Below, one piece after another: positions 45,035 through 57,419 of a stretch of 64,000 bases of DNA. Every line of letters begins with the position of its first letter. The first letter of the stretch is position 1. The position numbers were made by a program, and so were the translations under genes. Origin of the DNA: Isoetes taiwanensis (taxonomy: Eukaryota; Streptophyta; Lycopodiopsida; Isoetales; Isoetaceae); assembly GCA_021234155.1 (NCBI GenBank), contig JAJEKV010000085.1, positions 954,800 to 1,018,799 of the forward strand. Direction: 5' to 3'. The notes under the pieces are model-generated. The model saw only the letters and a program-made list of their open reading frames with translations. It was not told the origin of the DNA and searched no databases.

Positions 45035-45872
45035 CCTGGAGGTTAGCTTAGTATATTTCCTAGTTAGCCTTAGCTCTGGCAGATGTATTCTAGCTAGTGG
45101 AATGCATATGCCAGAATCTTGGAACGTGTAGGCGATGATGAGATACGCCTTTAAGGCATTCTCTAGGCCAACATGCACCAAGAGGTGCACATGACCAATA
45201 GGGTCATGTGAGAGAGAGGAAGTGAGCATGGTGGGCGATGATGAGACATCTGTCGGATGCTCTCTATGCCACAATGCGGGGCTCGCACACATGACCATAG
45301 GGGGGTCATGGTGAAGTTTAAGTGATCATGCGCGATGATGGGATCATGAGACGTTCCCTAGCTTGAAACCCTCATGGCATGATGCACTGGGGTGATCATG
45401 TACAAGGTAGCACTTGATCATGGGCAATGATGCTCAAATCCGAAAGGGCCATGATCGAGTGCAAGGTAGTAGGGTAACCTTGAGCTAGTAGTTCGGCTCA
45501 AGGAGGTAGGTAAGGGGGGTGGTCCCCTAAAACCACAAATTTATTAACTAAACTAACGTAATGTGCTACTCGTGCAGGCAAGTGAAAAGCGAGCATCGAG
45601 GAGGGGCGCATTACGAGAAGATGGGGGAACCATAATTTAGATTTAAATTATGAATCCTAACAACTCTTATAGTAATGTTTTGATTATTATAGGGAGTAAC
45701 CTTGTTAAGGCTATATAATTTTGTATAAGTACAAATATAGCCTAAATTTTGACAATAAACTGTTTAATATGAAGTTGATCGTTAAATTAAATTAAAGTTG
45801 TATAGTTATGTTGTTTTGCAGGGATAGTATAGGTTCGTCACCTTAGCGCAATGCTGAGGACAGCATTGTCCT
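45035..45872 (+). other. 3' untranslated region with TCATG-containing palindromes
   Basis: No ORF. Words such as CATGACCAATAGGGTCATG (45190-45208), CATGACCATAGGGGGGTCATG and TGATCATG recur between 45120 and 45440 together with GGCGATGATGAGA, giving a loosely repeated ~95-base pattern. CAATGCTG-AGGA-CAGCATTG (45849-45868) is a perfect 8-bp hairpin just before the polypurine tract. Confidence 0.6.
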
Positions 45873-45885
45873 AAGGGGGGGAGAA
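45873..45885 (+). promoter_or_regulatory. Polypurine tract
   Basis: AAGGGGGGGAGAA lies directly against the 3' LTR start TGTGACG. It is the plus-strand primer site used in reverse transcription. Confidence 0.9.
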
Positions 45886-47519
45886 TGTGACGTTCCAAGG
45901 GAATATATGCCATAGATACGTATATTCCTGGACCCGTCACTATACAAGTCTACCTTTGTAGCCTTGTATACCTTAGAAAGTGGTAAGGGGTGCACATCTA
46001 AGTTAAATGCTTAACTTAGATAACCTTAGGATAAGGCCCATTTCCACATGGCCTTATCCTATTGGGCAAACCGCCACACGGCCCTACTCCATTGGTGCCA
46101 CGTGGCATCCCATGTGGACCCTATCTTATATTAGCACAAACTCTAACTCTAGACCTCTTTTCCTGACCCCAGCACTTGAACACTCATCTACGCGCTCGAA
46201 ACCCCGTTTCGAGCATCGTTCGTCGTAGCATAGCCTGGTGTAGCAGGCCCCGAAGTGTGTGCACGATCTTGGAGGGAGCACGGCTTCGACCACATCAAGG
46301 AGCATGGAGACGCCAGGACTAGGAGGGAGTGCTTCTGGAGCAGGTAGGTGGAGTAGAGTTCATAGTAGTTCATCTGGAAGTTAGCGCTCCAGATGGGTCT
46401 GTATATTGTATCTAGAGTAGAGCCATCCTAGAACCCTTGTTGAACATCTTGAACCCTAATCAAGGAACCCTAACTGTAAGTTAGATATGTATAATTAGGT
46501 TAAGATGTTCTTATGATGTTATCATGATATGATGAGATGTGATGATGGTTGATCATGTTTGCTCCTCTCGCATTGGGAAGGGGGGTAGAGACCTAGTAGC
46601 CTTACTTAGTAATGCTCCTAGCTAGACCCTTTAGTTCCTATTATATTGCGGCCTGTGCATAGGAACCTGCCGAGCTATGGGAGCTATGATGTGACTCAGC
46701 ACTACATAACGGGCTAGAGGCAAGGACGGAGGGAGGATCCGCCGGCGTGGCTATGGGGATCCCATAGTGGGCTAGGCTTATGGTCGGTCACTTCGTGGGC
46801 TCTGCATGGGTCCCACACCTCCTGGGGGCAATGGTGTTGCCCTCAAGAGTTGCAAGTGTTGGGTTGGCTCTTTTGTTTTGGGAGGTTAAGTGGGGGACTA
46901 ATCGTGTGTCGCCACGATTCTCTAGCCGCCGCGGAACCTTTAGACCAGGGAAGGGAGATGCAACCCTTCCCGCCTCTAACTGACCAGGGAGATGCAACCG
47001 GAGTAATCCCGATGGGTGATACTGTGGGATTTGCGTGTCCGGAAGGCTAGAGTCATGCCGAGCCCGATCTAGCTCATTCGCGCAGTATGCAAGGGGAGGG
47101 GCGGATGGAGTGGTCAACCCTAGCCATTGTCTATAGCCAGCCCCGCCATTGTTATGACTCGGTCTGCTCTATCTTGAGGCCTAGCCGGTCAGTCATCCTC
47201 CTTACGAGTCGGAGCCACGGGTAGAAGCTCTTATGTTTTGTGGTATGTGATTATCTTCCTTGCAGTTATGGATATGTGGATGAGCTACCCTTCGAGGTAG
47301 TATGATGTATTGATATTGCTAGTTCTGACGATGTTTATACTTCCGCTGTGATAGGAGCCCATAGGGGAGGGGCGCGCAAGACACCTTCGTGTCCCCTTCC
47401 CGCACTACGGTGATCCCAGAGTGGGGGATAGACGGAGGGCCCGTGCGGTCGAGGATCGAATGGGGGATTTCCTACGGAGTGTACGGCTGGGAGCCGTATA
47501 TTTAGTAGGGAGCGTCACA
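45886..47519 (+). repeat. 3' LTR
   Basis: It runs from TGTGACGTTCC to AGCGTCACA, keeping the 7-base terminal inverted repeat TGTGACG..CGTCACA. The 5' LTR has lost it at its right end. It is followed by TGACC, the duplicated target. Confidence 0.95.
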
Positions 47520-48015
47520 TGACCCAACTAGGCAAAAACACTCGTCTATGCATAAGAAGAACACCGTAAATACGTCTTCCAAATTATCTCTTTTTTATCA
47601 TCGGTTAGAGATGAGCAACTATAAGCTTTAGTGATCTTCTGCTGAGCACAACGGAGAAGCTGCTGATCAGAGATGTGTGCACCTTGGAAAATACACAAAC
47701 GTCGCCTTTGCCAGATAGATAGACCACAAAATCCAACTAGAAGCAAGATGAAATGCCCGCTTACGCAAGTTAGGCCAAACAGGGGGATAAAGTGCTAGTA
47801 GGATCTCCTGGCTAGTGAGAGACACACTGAAAAGAGTGAACAACCACGCCCAAGCAAGCTGTAGATGATCACACAAGAAGAAGCAGTGTTCAATAGTTTC
47901 AACACGTTGGCCGCAGAGAGGGCAACAATATGAGACTCTAGGGTTCATCTTGTGAACCAAGACATTCACTCGAACACATCTATGGAGAATTTGCCATCGC
48001 AGCGCCGGCTGTAAA
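47520..48015 (-). pseudogene. LINE C-terminal fragment (right part, zf-RVT)
   Basis: The minus strand encodes VLVHKMNPRVSYCCPLCGQR, VETIEHCFFLCDHLQLAW and further helical sequence, the C-x2-C..H-x4-C zinc segment at the end of plant LINE ORF2. It is the same LINE as 32301-32400, interrupted by the Gypsy insertion. The 5' part is missing beyond about 48015, so it was 5'-truncated. Confidence 0.82.
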
Positions 48016-49359
48016 ATTGCATTTTAAGTATACTCAGATGGCTTTACAACCTTGAAAATGCATCATTTGTGAGGTGAGTCAACGAGCTTTTGTACTGAAT
48101 CTATCCACTAGCTAAAGTTCATCACCGACCTAACTCATCTGTGATATTGCAAGTCCTTTGGTTTCATGCATTCCTGCAGTGAAAAACGAGCTGAAGAATT
48201 TCATAGAAAGTACATGCATTATGTTCCCAGACTTCTAGCTGTTTCCCAAAAGCTGCTGTGGAAGTATAACTTGCTGCCATGGGCACTTGAAAACTAGGCT
48301 TTTAGCAAAATATGAGCTCCATGTGCAAATCTCCTGCACCTACATGCATTGCAACTTTTCTTAAGATAAGAACCAATATGCATGAATTAGATTAGCTACT
48401 GCTAAACAACCCATACTCCAGCCAGCAATCCACACTCTACCTTGTTCGTACAGCATTTTTGTAGCGCGCATGTCTCTTTTATAAGTATTTTGCAAGCAAC
48501 ATTGTATGTTCGATAATATTTCTCGTCATACATGCTCTGACTAATGCCCATAGCTTCAAGAGTAGCCCATGGCATTCATGAACACTCCATATAGTTCATT
48601 TTCTATGCCTCTAACATTAAAATATTGTCGACTCCTAACTCAAACACTTCATGGCCAGAAAAAAGTACGTTGGTGTGGAGCAAATTAAAGTAATCTACAG
48701 AAACATGCTTACAATTTCTTGCTGTTTGCCACGATAACACTCTATTTTTGAGGTTGCATCCATAATCGCTTTATCAAGCTCACATACTTCAACTAAATGG
48801 CTTACGCCATTGTTTACACTTTGAAAAAAACCCATAGCTCATATCATTGCAAGCTTGCATAAAATTTGACATCAGATGGCATTATGTGCCCTTACCTTAG
48901 ACTTGTGAACTGTATGTTCTATACATTATTGTCGTGCTCAGCATATTAACTTGGCGCCTATAGCAACAGTATCCACTTCAACCACACTGTGAACCTGAGG
49001 TGTTTGAGTCAATCAATCCTCCAGAAGATCAACTTGCCTGTGAAGTGACTCCAACAAGATGTATTGAACAGTTAATTCATACCTTGAAAAACACATTAGT
49101 AGGACGAATACTCACATATCAAAAGAGCTTGAGAGAATGGTCAATCCTGCCAATGCCTCAAGTTTGTGCTGTATAAAACGTGTGCATCAGTTGTTGCTAA
49201 AAAATGTTGTTGCCTAACAATGGAATTTTAGCTTATGCTCTACCCACATTTTGTAGCAGGAACTGGCACAGCAAAACACTACTCCCAGAATTGTAAAGCT
49301 AATGTTGTGTCAAGGAAAGGTAAATTTCAACAATAAAGATCTTATATAAGCCAAGTGAA
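48016..49359. other. No gene identified
   Basis: AT-rich, with no ORF of note, RNA gene or repeat recognised. Confidence 0.5.
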
Positions 49360-49361
49360 GA

Positions 49362-50058
49362 ATGTACATAAATGACAGAACTCCAAATGTTGCCCAACTG
49401 GCTGCGCCAAGAATGGAGATTCATGATGAGGGCTTGAAAACTATGGTGAATAATCTGGGGGAAACAGATAGACATAGATATGCTCGTCTTTTGGATAATT
49501 GTAAGGAAAGGAAGTGCATGATCGGATTAATAAAGTTGGATTGAATATGGACTTGTTGGGCACGTTCCAAGTTTATGTTCCAAGTATGTTCCAAGTATAT
49601 CTACGACTGCCTAAACCTAAGCCTATTGTTGCTGGTAATCCCCTCGTCACCCAAGAGAATAGAAGCATCTGCCGAAGTAATAGAAGGGCCGACGATCCCT
49701 CTAGATCTCCATCTCCATCCATGGCTGGGAGGCTGCTCTTGCAGAATGCAAAGCTTGAATATATACAGGAAGTTAGGAATGTTTTGAAGCAGGTAAAATA
49801 TTATAGTCTTTGATGGCATTGCATTCATACCAACTTGCTTTTTCCTTTTACTGCAGCATCTAAATCAGAGCATAGATATTGATTCCGTTGTTTTGGAAGT
49901 TCAAGATATCGTTGTGAGTTTTTTCGCAAATTGAATCAGCATTTATTGGATTCCTAAATTATGATAACCTTGTGTGTTTATTAGGAGCGCATTACAAGAA
50001 TCAATCCAAAGCTAAGATTGCTGTCTGTGGCATTCTATGCTCGTCATTTTTCAGAGGT
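49362..50058 (+). pseudogene. Possible multi-exon gene fragment, unidentified
   Basis: Coding-like plus-strand pieces are joined by plausible splice sites. 49362-49541 is MYINDRTPNVAQ onward. 49725-49791 ends NAKLEYIQEVRNVLKQ before GTAAAA. 49857-49912 follows TACTGCAG and reads HLNQSIDIDSVVLEVQDIV before GTGAGT. 49984-50058 follows TTATTAG and reads ERITRINPKLRLL, VAFYARHFSE before GTAAAT. The helical, Leu/Val-spaced pattern continues in frame across the last three pieces, which supports real exons. I do not recognise the family. It could be a captured fragment. Confidence 0.35.
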
Positions 50059-50299
50059 AAATTAGCCTTACTTTATTGTATCTGGTTGGAATCATTGTGT
50101 AAACATCATCTTTTGCACTTGTTTACTTGGCCATATTGAAGAGATTGGCTGGAAACATGTTGCCATCTTAGGAGATGAACTCTTATGCCCACAATTTCAG
50201 TTATTGTAAGACTATTTAACATAGTTTGAGAAAGCACTACATTTGATGTGTGTCAAATGTAACATATTGAACCCATTTCCAGTGCAGTAAGTTATATTG

Positions 50300-50843
50300 G
50301 AAATGTTGTCTTTTGTTTTTTGAAGAACGTGTTTTACTTCATATTATACACTCAAAATATTACAAAGTACTTCCAGAAGTAAGAAATGTCCCTGAAGCAT
50401 CAATCACTTTTAGATGATCACTCCATATTGGAATTTTAATACGATCAGGCCAATTGGAGATCTGAAAGCAATTATACAACCTCTTACGAATTTCTTGAAG
50501 CACCACCTGAGAAGAAATATGCTTATCATAAAAGACCTTTCTTAGCCCGGCTTCCATACACTCCATATTAGCCAAGACTTTGCCATGTGAAATGCAATCC
50601 TTTTAGAAGTCGTCCACCGGGTTTGGATAAATACCCAAAAGAAAGTCTTGACTATCCAAAAGATACTCCAAAAAAGAGAATGCGACGGGGACCTAAGACT
50701 ACTGACTCGCACACAAATATAAACGGTGCTCCAATGTTTCAATGCACCTCACACATTGGGCAAAGTGGGCTTACTCCTGGCTTAAAGCGATGAACCATCT
50801 CATTAACTCTCAAAGAGCGATGAATCACCCGCCAAAGTAGAGC
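50300..50843 (-). pseudogene. LINE C-terminus (left part, split by the second Gypsy element)
   Basis: The minus strand from 50843 reads LLWRVIHRSLRVNEMVHRFK, then LCPMCEVHWNIGAPFIFVC and, after shifts, ANMECMEAGLRKVFYDKHIS. This is the zf-RVT end of a LINE ORF2. The 3' end lies near 50300, where the plus strand has a T-rich stretch (poly(A) on the minus strand). The reading continues exactly into 61898 and beyond once the inserted element and one copy of the 5-bp duplication are ignored. Confidence 0.85.
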
Positions 50844-51441
50844 TGTTAGTCTGTGCCTCTGGTGGGGACTATTCATGCATCTGACATGACCAGGTCAAGC
50901 TCAAGGATCCTCGAGTCGCCTACGGGTCAGCCATCAAAGGCTCAGATAAGACCAAGCAGCAGACCACTTCTTGATCCAAAGCCTCAATGGGTCGCCGTCA
51001 ACAAGAGGCCCCGCTCGGACAAGTGGACGGCCCGTCACCGCGCAAGCGTCGGCGTCCGGGCGTGATTCTAGGCACTTCAAGAGGCACCGCCAACATTCAC
51101 GCAAATCAGGCCTCCTTCGAGTGCGACACCGAGATCGGTCAGTGTCTATATTGGGCCCAAGGCCATTGTACTATATATATGAGTAGAGCTAGCACATGAG
51201 TTTTAGATGAGTTTTGAGTCTTGTCTCCTTTCGGTTTTTCTCTCTATTCGCGAGAGCTCATGTATGTTCATCATTGATATCAAGGAAGCTTATCATTTTT
51301 TCTCTCATTTGTTCTGTTTTCTTCTTCTTCTTCTTCTCTTCTTGCAAATCCCGTGACATAGTCCCCGGACTCTCTGGTAGATCCACGGGTCCTCCACAGA
51401 GGACTGTCTTCCGAGAGTTCCCGAACCCGAGACCCCAAACA
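50844..51441 (+). repeat. 5' LTR of the second Gypsy element
   Basis: 598 bases from TGTTAGTCTG to CCCCAAACA. TATATATATGAGTAGAGC at about 51173 is a likely TATA region. A (CTT)n pyrimidine stretch at 51318-51343 is shared with the other LTR. Confidence 0.93.
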
Positions 51442-54000
51442 CCGCGGCCGCCGCCGGGTGCGATTCCATCCTACTTTCCCCGTGGCCGCATATGCGTGTC
51501 CGTAATTTCACGCGCCAGAAGAACTCCTTTCTCAGGCGGCCTCTGCGCTTGGAAGCCATCAGCGTCGGGAAAGCTGTTCGCGACATGTATGGATCTGCTT
51601 ATGACATAGAGGGAGGCCATCGCCGATCTAGGGCTCGGTGAGAGCCACCCACCCCTCGTGTCATCTCGTCCCAGTTCCCGCCCCAAGCGTGCAAACATTG
51701 CTCACAACCTCGGATCCCCTCATCACTATCTCGGGAGCCTTTATCGGGCTCAACCTTCTCAACCGTACTTTCATACCCCCGAACATGCCTACATCCATCA
51801 TTCGCCCGGGCCATCGCCTCTTCCTTCACAACCATCATCTCCCGGGGTGGGCTTGCGGCTATCCACCGCGTCTCCTTTGCGCCCTACCGGGGAATATCCT
51901 TTCCTCGTTTCCCCTTGCCATTCTGTTTACAACCTTACATATCTCAAAACCAATGCTCCGGCTACTTGGTTTTCTCAACCATGATCACCCCTTCATCCGG
52001 GGTCGCCGGGCACCATGCCACATCAACTCAACCTCAATATCCTCACTATCTCGTTTCTTCCAGCCCAGCACTTTCACATCTACCTTTCGGACTCACGAAC
52101 CTGACTTATCCCACCTTTGGCAACCACGAAGGCAAACCCGTTAGACCAAAGTGCTCGGGGCCCACATGGAAGAATTTGAGGCTCTAGCTGTCCTAAATGG
52201 TCATCGCAACCTCAACTGAAATTCCACATCTTTTCCACCACCTGCGTGGCTCTCCTCATCAATGGCTCATGTCCAACAAAAGCAATTGGAAACAAGACTG
52301 GTCGAAATGCTTGGCGCTTTTACGTCTCATTCACGGGACCACGGATGATGATCAACTTCATCTCAAGCAACTCAATGAACTTCAACAAGAGCCCACGGAG
52401 TGCACGGGATTTTGCGGATCGACTTCACATTACGCCGGTAAGCTCAAGGAGTACCCCACCGCGAGCAGTTTTGGTGCGGTTTCTCCAAGGACTTCCTCGG
52501 CTATTCGACTCATGGTGAATACTGCGTCCCAAGACTTTGGAGCGGGCTATCGACCTTGTCAATCACTCGTCAATGTTTCCTCCCGAGGCGTGGCTCTTCA
52601 AGAGCTCCCCATTCATTCCACCTGTCATGGTTCCTGGCGGTACATTTCAGCCTCAACACGCTAATCCGGTAGTGGTCGGATGCGGTGCCATATTTGCAAA
52701 TACCAAGGCCATTTGGCAAATGAGTGCAACTCCACCAATGGCCGCCTCATTGCAAGCGATGCAACATGTGCAATCATGCCGCGGAAAAGTGCACTCGCAC
52801 TCATCCCACACCGTTCCGCAACAAAATGGTTTTATCAAGTGCAAACCACACCTCGGCAACAATAATCGCACTATCGGCGGCCACCACGCCAAAGGTGCAA
52901 CCCACGCAACTCTATCGAGCGGGAGCAACCACGGGATCCAACCCCGTCCTCCTTTTGATCCTTCTAAAGCTTCAGTGTTATCCTTTGTCAAGAATGGGGT
53001 CATACCACCCGCGGCGTGTCCTCAACTTCCACAAGTTGAGTGCGACTTCACGGCACAAATCAGACCACATCGGTCCGCCTCGCGGCTTACCAACTCCGGA
53101 TTGCTAATGGCAAACAAGGCGAGACCAGTTCTTAGAAGCCACCAAAGGCGCCTCGGCAATCACGCTATCAACCAGCTCCAGCAAATCAACCTCAGCTGGA
53201 TCAACAAGCACAAGAGGAAATTTTTCGGGCACTTAATCCTCCAGTCCGGTAGTCAAATTGGGTTGGTTTAGTTTCACGCGCCGGACCAAGGCATCACGTC
53301 CCTTGACCATTATTCGAATGCACGCACCTGCCTTTGCCGTTGACACCATTCCTCATGCGGACGACAAAAGGTACACTTTGCACTTTGACTTGGACAAGCT
53401 CATGCCACATGTCATGCCAAAAAGTTCGCCAAAGCATTTTGAACCTCATGCAAGCATGGAAGGCCGCACATTGGCAAATGTTCATGCCACCACCGAGCTC
53501 AACAAAGACAAGATACACCTTCCACATCTCAACCTCCACGCTCTCAAAGCGTATCCCAATATTGCTGCGAGGGTTGACTTACTCAAAGAAGTTCTTTGCT
53601 TCACTCCCACGCCTCCGGACACCGGTGGAACCCGCAGAAACTTTTTTTCTCATGTGCCTCTAGAACTCCAAGAGGAGCTAGCCAAGATCAAAATTCCTTT
53701 AAGCTTGGCAACCATTTTGAAAACTCGTCACGCTCTCAAGGACCGATTACCACTCCCAAGCTGTTTTGGTTGGGAACGTGGCTACCTCTACACCCACGGT
53801 CCATGCCACGATGGGTAATCACCAAGTCAACCATGTACAAATAGATGGAGGTAAGCGCGGTCAATCTCATCACGCGGATAAACTCCACCAAACAAATGGG
53901 CATCACACAACTCTTTTCGTACCCCATATGACATCAAGTTGGCTAATGGCCATATCGCGACCTCAAGGCGTCACCCCTCTTCTTCACATCAACATCGGTG
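51442..54000 (+). pseudogene. Gag region remnant of the second Gypsy element
   Basis: Coding-like pieces in all three frames are separated by indels. The clear marker is the nucleocapsid zinc knuckle RCHICKYQGHLANEC (about 52680-52724, C-x2-C-x4-H-x4-C). Upstream, Pro/His/Gln-rich sequence (51780-52130) and FSKDFLGYSTHGEYC-like pieces fit a capsid region, but I could not order them. A primer-binding site next to the 5' LTR (51442-51460, CCGCGGCCGCCGCCGG) was not assigned to a tRNA. Confidence 0.65.
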
Positions 54001-55250
54001 ATCTCCGCTTCCCCATGGAATTTGGAGTTTGGAAAGTGGCGAAGATCCGGTGACTATGAAATGTTGGTCGGTGAGACCTTTTTCTCCGCCAAGCAAAGAG
54101 TATCCATTCTTGGGCCCACGGACCGGTTAGTCATCGATGGTCATCTCAATGCCACCATGGACTTGCAAGCAGGCGGGGATCATTTACATTGACAATGCGG
54201 AACCCCTCTCTCGGAACCACAGTCGGAAGAAGCTCCGAATATTTATCAAGTTCGGGCTCCACTGCGAAGTGCGCCCACGTCATCCTACCCGAATATCTGA
54301 TCCTTGGGGAGAAATGACTCTTGATCGGGACCAGGCTGTGGCTACTTTGCTTGACCCCTACGGCTCCTTGCAATCGAATCCAACGCGTTGATCACTTTTC
54401 AGATCTTTGAACCTCCTGCAACTCTGTTGATGTACCGCTGTCATGAAGCGACCTCTGCTGGATGGCTGAGCAACCCCTCTTTTCACCACGCAAAGTGCCA
54501 CGCATCCGGTTATGCTCCAACCTCCGGCACACATTGTCCGGGATCTGAAGTAATACCCCATATTCAGACTCGAAGTCGAGATTGTGGGCGTCGGCAACAA
54601 TCAACCTGTCGCATGCGCGCAAATCTTCCGGCTCCTTTATCGTGCAGGGGCCGTCAAAGCTGTTCAAAAAATTCAAACACATTTTTAGCTGGAGTTACAA
54701 AGATCTTTGGGAATCAACAAAAAGTTTGGGGAACTCACCATTCCTACCAAATCGATGATGCGACCGATTGTAGCAGCGGCGATACCGGCTCAACCCTAAT
54801 TACCGTGATCGGCGTCGCGGAAATTGACAAACTCGCTTGCTGCGGGTTTGATCTATGAGGTCAAACATTGAATGGGGTGAGCCCCATCGTCATTGCCCTT
54901 AAACACAATGGTAAGATCGCGTGCACGTGTGGACTATCGAAACTCAATCGGAGGCCGCGGGCGTGATCATTTTCCACTTCCCTTCACGGACCGGGTTGGA
55001 AGAGGTGGTGGACATGAGATGTACTCCTTCATGGATGGTTTTTTGGCTACAATCGGATCTCAATCAAAGAATCGATCAACTCAAGACCACTTTCACCACC
55101 CGGGGGGCACTTTTGCCTACAAGGTGGTTCCTTTTGGATTATCAAACTCTCCATCAACGTTTCAGCGCATCATGCTCTCGATTTTTCATGATTTCATGAA
55201 GGAAAATCCCTTCTTGCAAATTTTTCAAGATGACTTCTCTGCCCTCTGAT
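54001..55250 (+). pseudogene. Protease/reverse transcriptase remnant of the second Gypsy element
   Basis: The RT finger/palm reads GGTFAYKVVPFGLSNSPSTF, then QRIMLSIFHDFMKE and FLQIFQDDFSA (about 55105-55246), where the catalytic pair is QDD for YxDD. Upstream segments to 54001 are too damaged to assign, and the DTG of protease was not found. The frame closes with a stop at 55247-55249. Confidence 0.75.
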
Positions 55251-56000
55251 TACCATGGCTGACCATTTGGATAAATTGGAACTTCGTCTTCCGAAATGTG
55301 ATGAGGTAGGCATTAGTCTCAATCACGAGAAATGCACCTTTTCGTCACCTCTGGCGGTGTCTGTTAGGCCATGTTGTCGGCCAAAGCGGGTATTACCACG
55401 GATCTGCCAAAATCGGGTTATTGTGCTCAAGGCTCAAGCTCCGGCCAATATCAAGGAGACACGCTCTTTCACGGGTAAGGTCAATTATTACTCCACCTTC
55501 ATACGGACTAGCGGCCATTCGCAGATCCCATTCATAAACTCACGGGTGGCGAATCTACGGGCTTGGAATTCCCGAGGCGGATCTTTGCTTTCAACACGGT
55601 GAAGCTTTTGCTTTTTCGGGCACGGTTCTTGTTCCTCCTCAATGGGACAAGCCCTTTCGCGTTCATGTCGATGTCGGCGTTTGCTATTGGGCTGTTCTTT
55701 CTCAAGAATATGATCGCACATCGACAAACCAAATCGCCACGCCCGAAAAACTCAATTCAGATGCTGCCAACTATTCGCCGCGGGCGTGAAGCTTTGGGTC
55801 TCATTTTACGTGTCCAACGCTTCCGTCATTACCTTTTGGGCAGTCAAATCAAGTTCTTTGTGGACCACCAAGCACTCCTCTATTTGATCAACAAGTCCAC
55901 GCCCACGGGCGCATTGCTCGTTGGGTCCTTCTTCTTCAAGAATTTGCTCCTTTTGAAATCGATTTCATAAGGCGGCAAATCTCATGTAGTCGGATTATCT
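55251..56000 (+). pseudogene. RT thumb and RNase H remnant
   Basis: Pieces are GISLNHEKCTF (55310), ANIKETRSFTGKVNYYSTFI (about 55447-55503) and PFRVHVD-like DNA near 55650. Then come REALGLILRVQRFRHYLLGS and FFVDHQALLYLINKSTPTG (about 55790-55915), the RNase H end. Shifts separate every piece. Confidence 0.75.
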
Positions 56001-57419
56001 TTCACGCATCCACGGATGATCCCTCAACTGGAGTCTCGGGCGCCTTTCACGATGCTTTCGGCTCTTTTTAGTAACGGCAACACCACATTGGTTCCATGAT
56101 TTTCAGCGATTACCTCCTCACGGGTGCTCTTCCACGAAAGGCGAGGCGGCTCTCTCGCCAAGCGGCAATCCTGTCGCCATCAATTTCTCAGAGAGGTCCG
56201 TGACTACACCATGGTTCTTGGGACATCTCAACAAAAAGGGTAAGGACACCATCCTTGTGGCTGTGTTCTACCTCATGAAGTTCGGATATTGTTCGAGAAG
56301 CTCATCAAGGGCTAGGTGGTGGTCATTTTCATGGTGACACCACGAAGACGCATAAAATCCTTCGGCCGGGTATTATTGGCCCGCGCTCTTCAAAGATGCT
56401 CGCACACGCGCGCCGCGTGTGGCGCTTGCCGGCGGGTGGGGGCCCCACGGTCCGTGGCGCTCTTCCCTTGCCCCGCCGGTCGCCGCGCCACTTCCCTTCG
56501 GCAAATGGGGAATGGACTTTGTGGGACCTATAGATCCTCCCTTGGCGGCACACCCGCGTCTGATTACATTCCCGGTTCTCACCCACACGCTACCAAATGG
56601 GCGGAAGCTTGTGCACTTCGGACAACACCGCAGCAAGCACGGCTAGGGTCCTCTATCAACAAATTATCACGCGATTGTATTGCCCCACCGGAGCTGGTGG
56701 GTGACCGTGGTGTTCATTTCATCAATCATACTATCAAGGATTTGTGGTTATCTCTCGATACATCATCACAAGAGCACACCTTACTATCCTCAAAGGTAAT
56801 GGTTTTGTGAAAGCACCAACAAAACTCTGGTCACCATTCTCAAGAAAATTTGTGACGCTTCCCGCACAGATTGGCAGACAAAACTTCCTACTGTTCTTTG
56901 GGCCTACAATACTTGTTTCAAGATTGCTACCGGTCACACTCCTTTTAAATTGGTTTATGGTCAGGAAGCTCTCATGCCGTTTGAATACATCCTTCCAACA
57001 CTCCGTTTTCAACTGGCTACTGCTCATAATCCACCTGCTGCACTCAAAGAGAGGGTCTATCAATTAGAACAGTTGGATGAACTTCGACGGGATGCTTATA
57101 TTCGTGTTCTTCATGGACAACTTGATTTGCAAAAATCTTTACATGACAAGCGTCGAAGACAAAAACATTCAAAGAAGGCGATTTGGTTCTTCTTTATGAT
57201 TCCAGGTACAAAAATTTTCCGGGTAAACTCAAGTTTCGTTGGCTTGGCCCTTATCAAATTGTTCAAGTGGTTAGACCAAGCGTTTTCCAACTGGCAGAGT
57301 TAGATGGCACTCCATTACCTACATTGGTTAATGGTTTTCGTCTCAAAACATTTCATCACCACGAGGCGGTGAAAATCAACAAGCGGTCTGATTCAAGACA
57401 CAAACACCAAAGTGACTAG
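56001..57419 (+). pseudogene. Integrase remnant of the second Gypsy element
   Basis: FGKWGMDFVGPI (about 56496-56531) holds the first catalytic Asp. VGDRGVHFIN near 56700 holds the second. GNGFVKAPTK (about 56790) corresponds to the N/G-Q-x-E region, with the Glu unclear. The C-terminal part is best preserved: TGHTPFKLVYGQEALMPFEY (about 56933-56990), HDKRRRQKHSKK and KNFPGKLKFRWLGPYQIVQV (about 57213-57272). No chromodomain follows. Confidence 0.8.

Noticed and set aside
51214-51838. ORFs across the 5' LTR and leader of the second Gypsy element
   Set aside because: Not conserved with the 3' LTR frame and without motifs. The LTR boundary crosses them.
56329-56646. Overlapping Arg/Pro-rich proteins on both strands
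   Set aside because: Artefacts of GC-rich sequence in the decayed integrase region.
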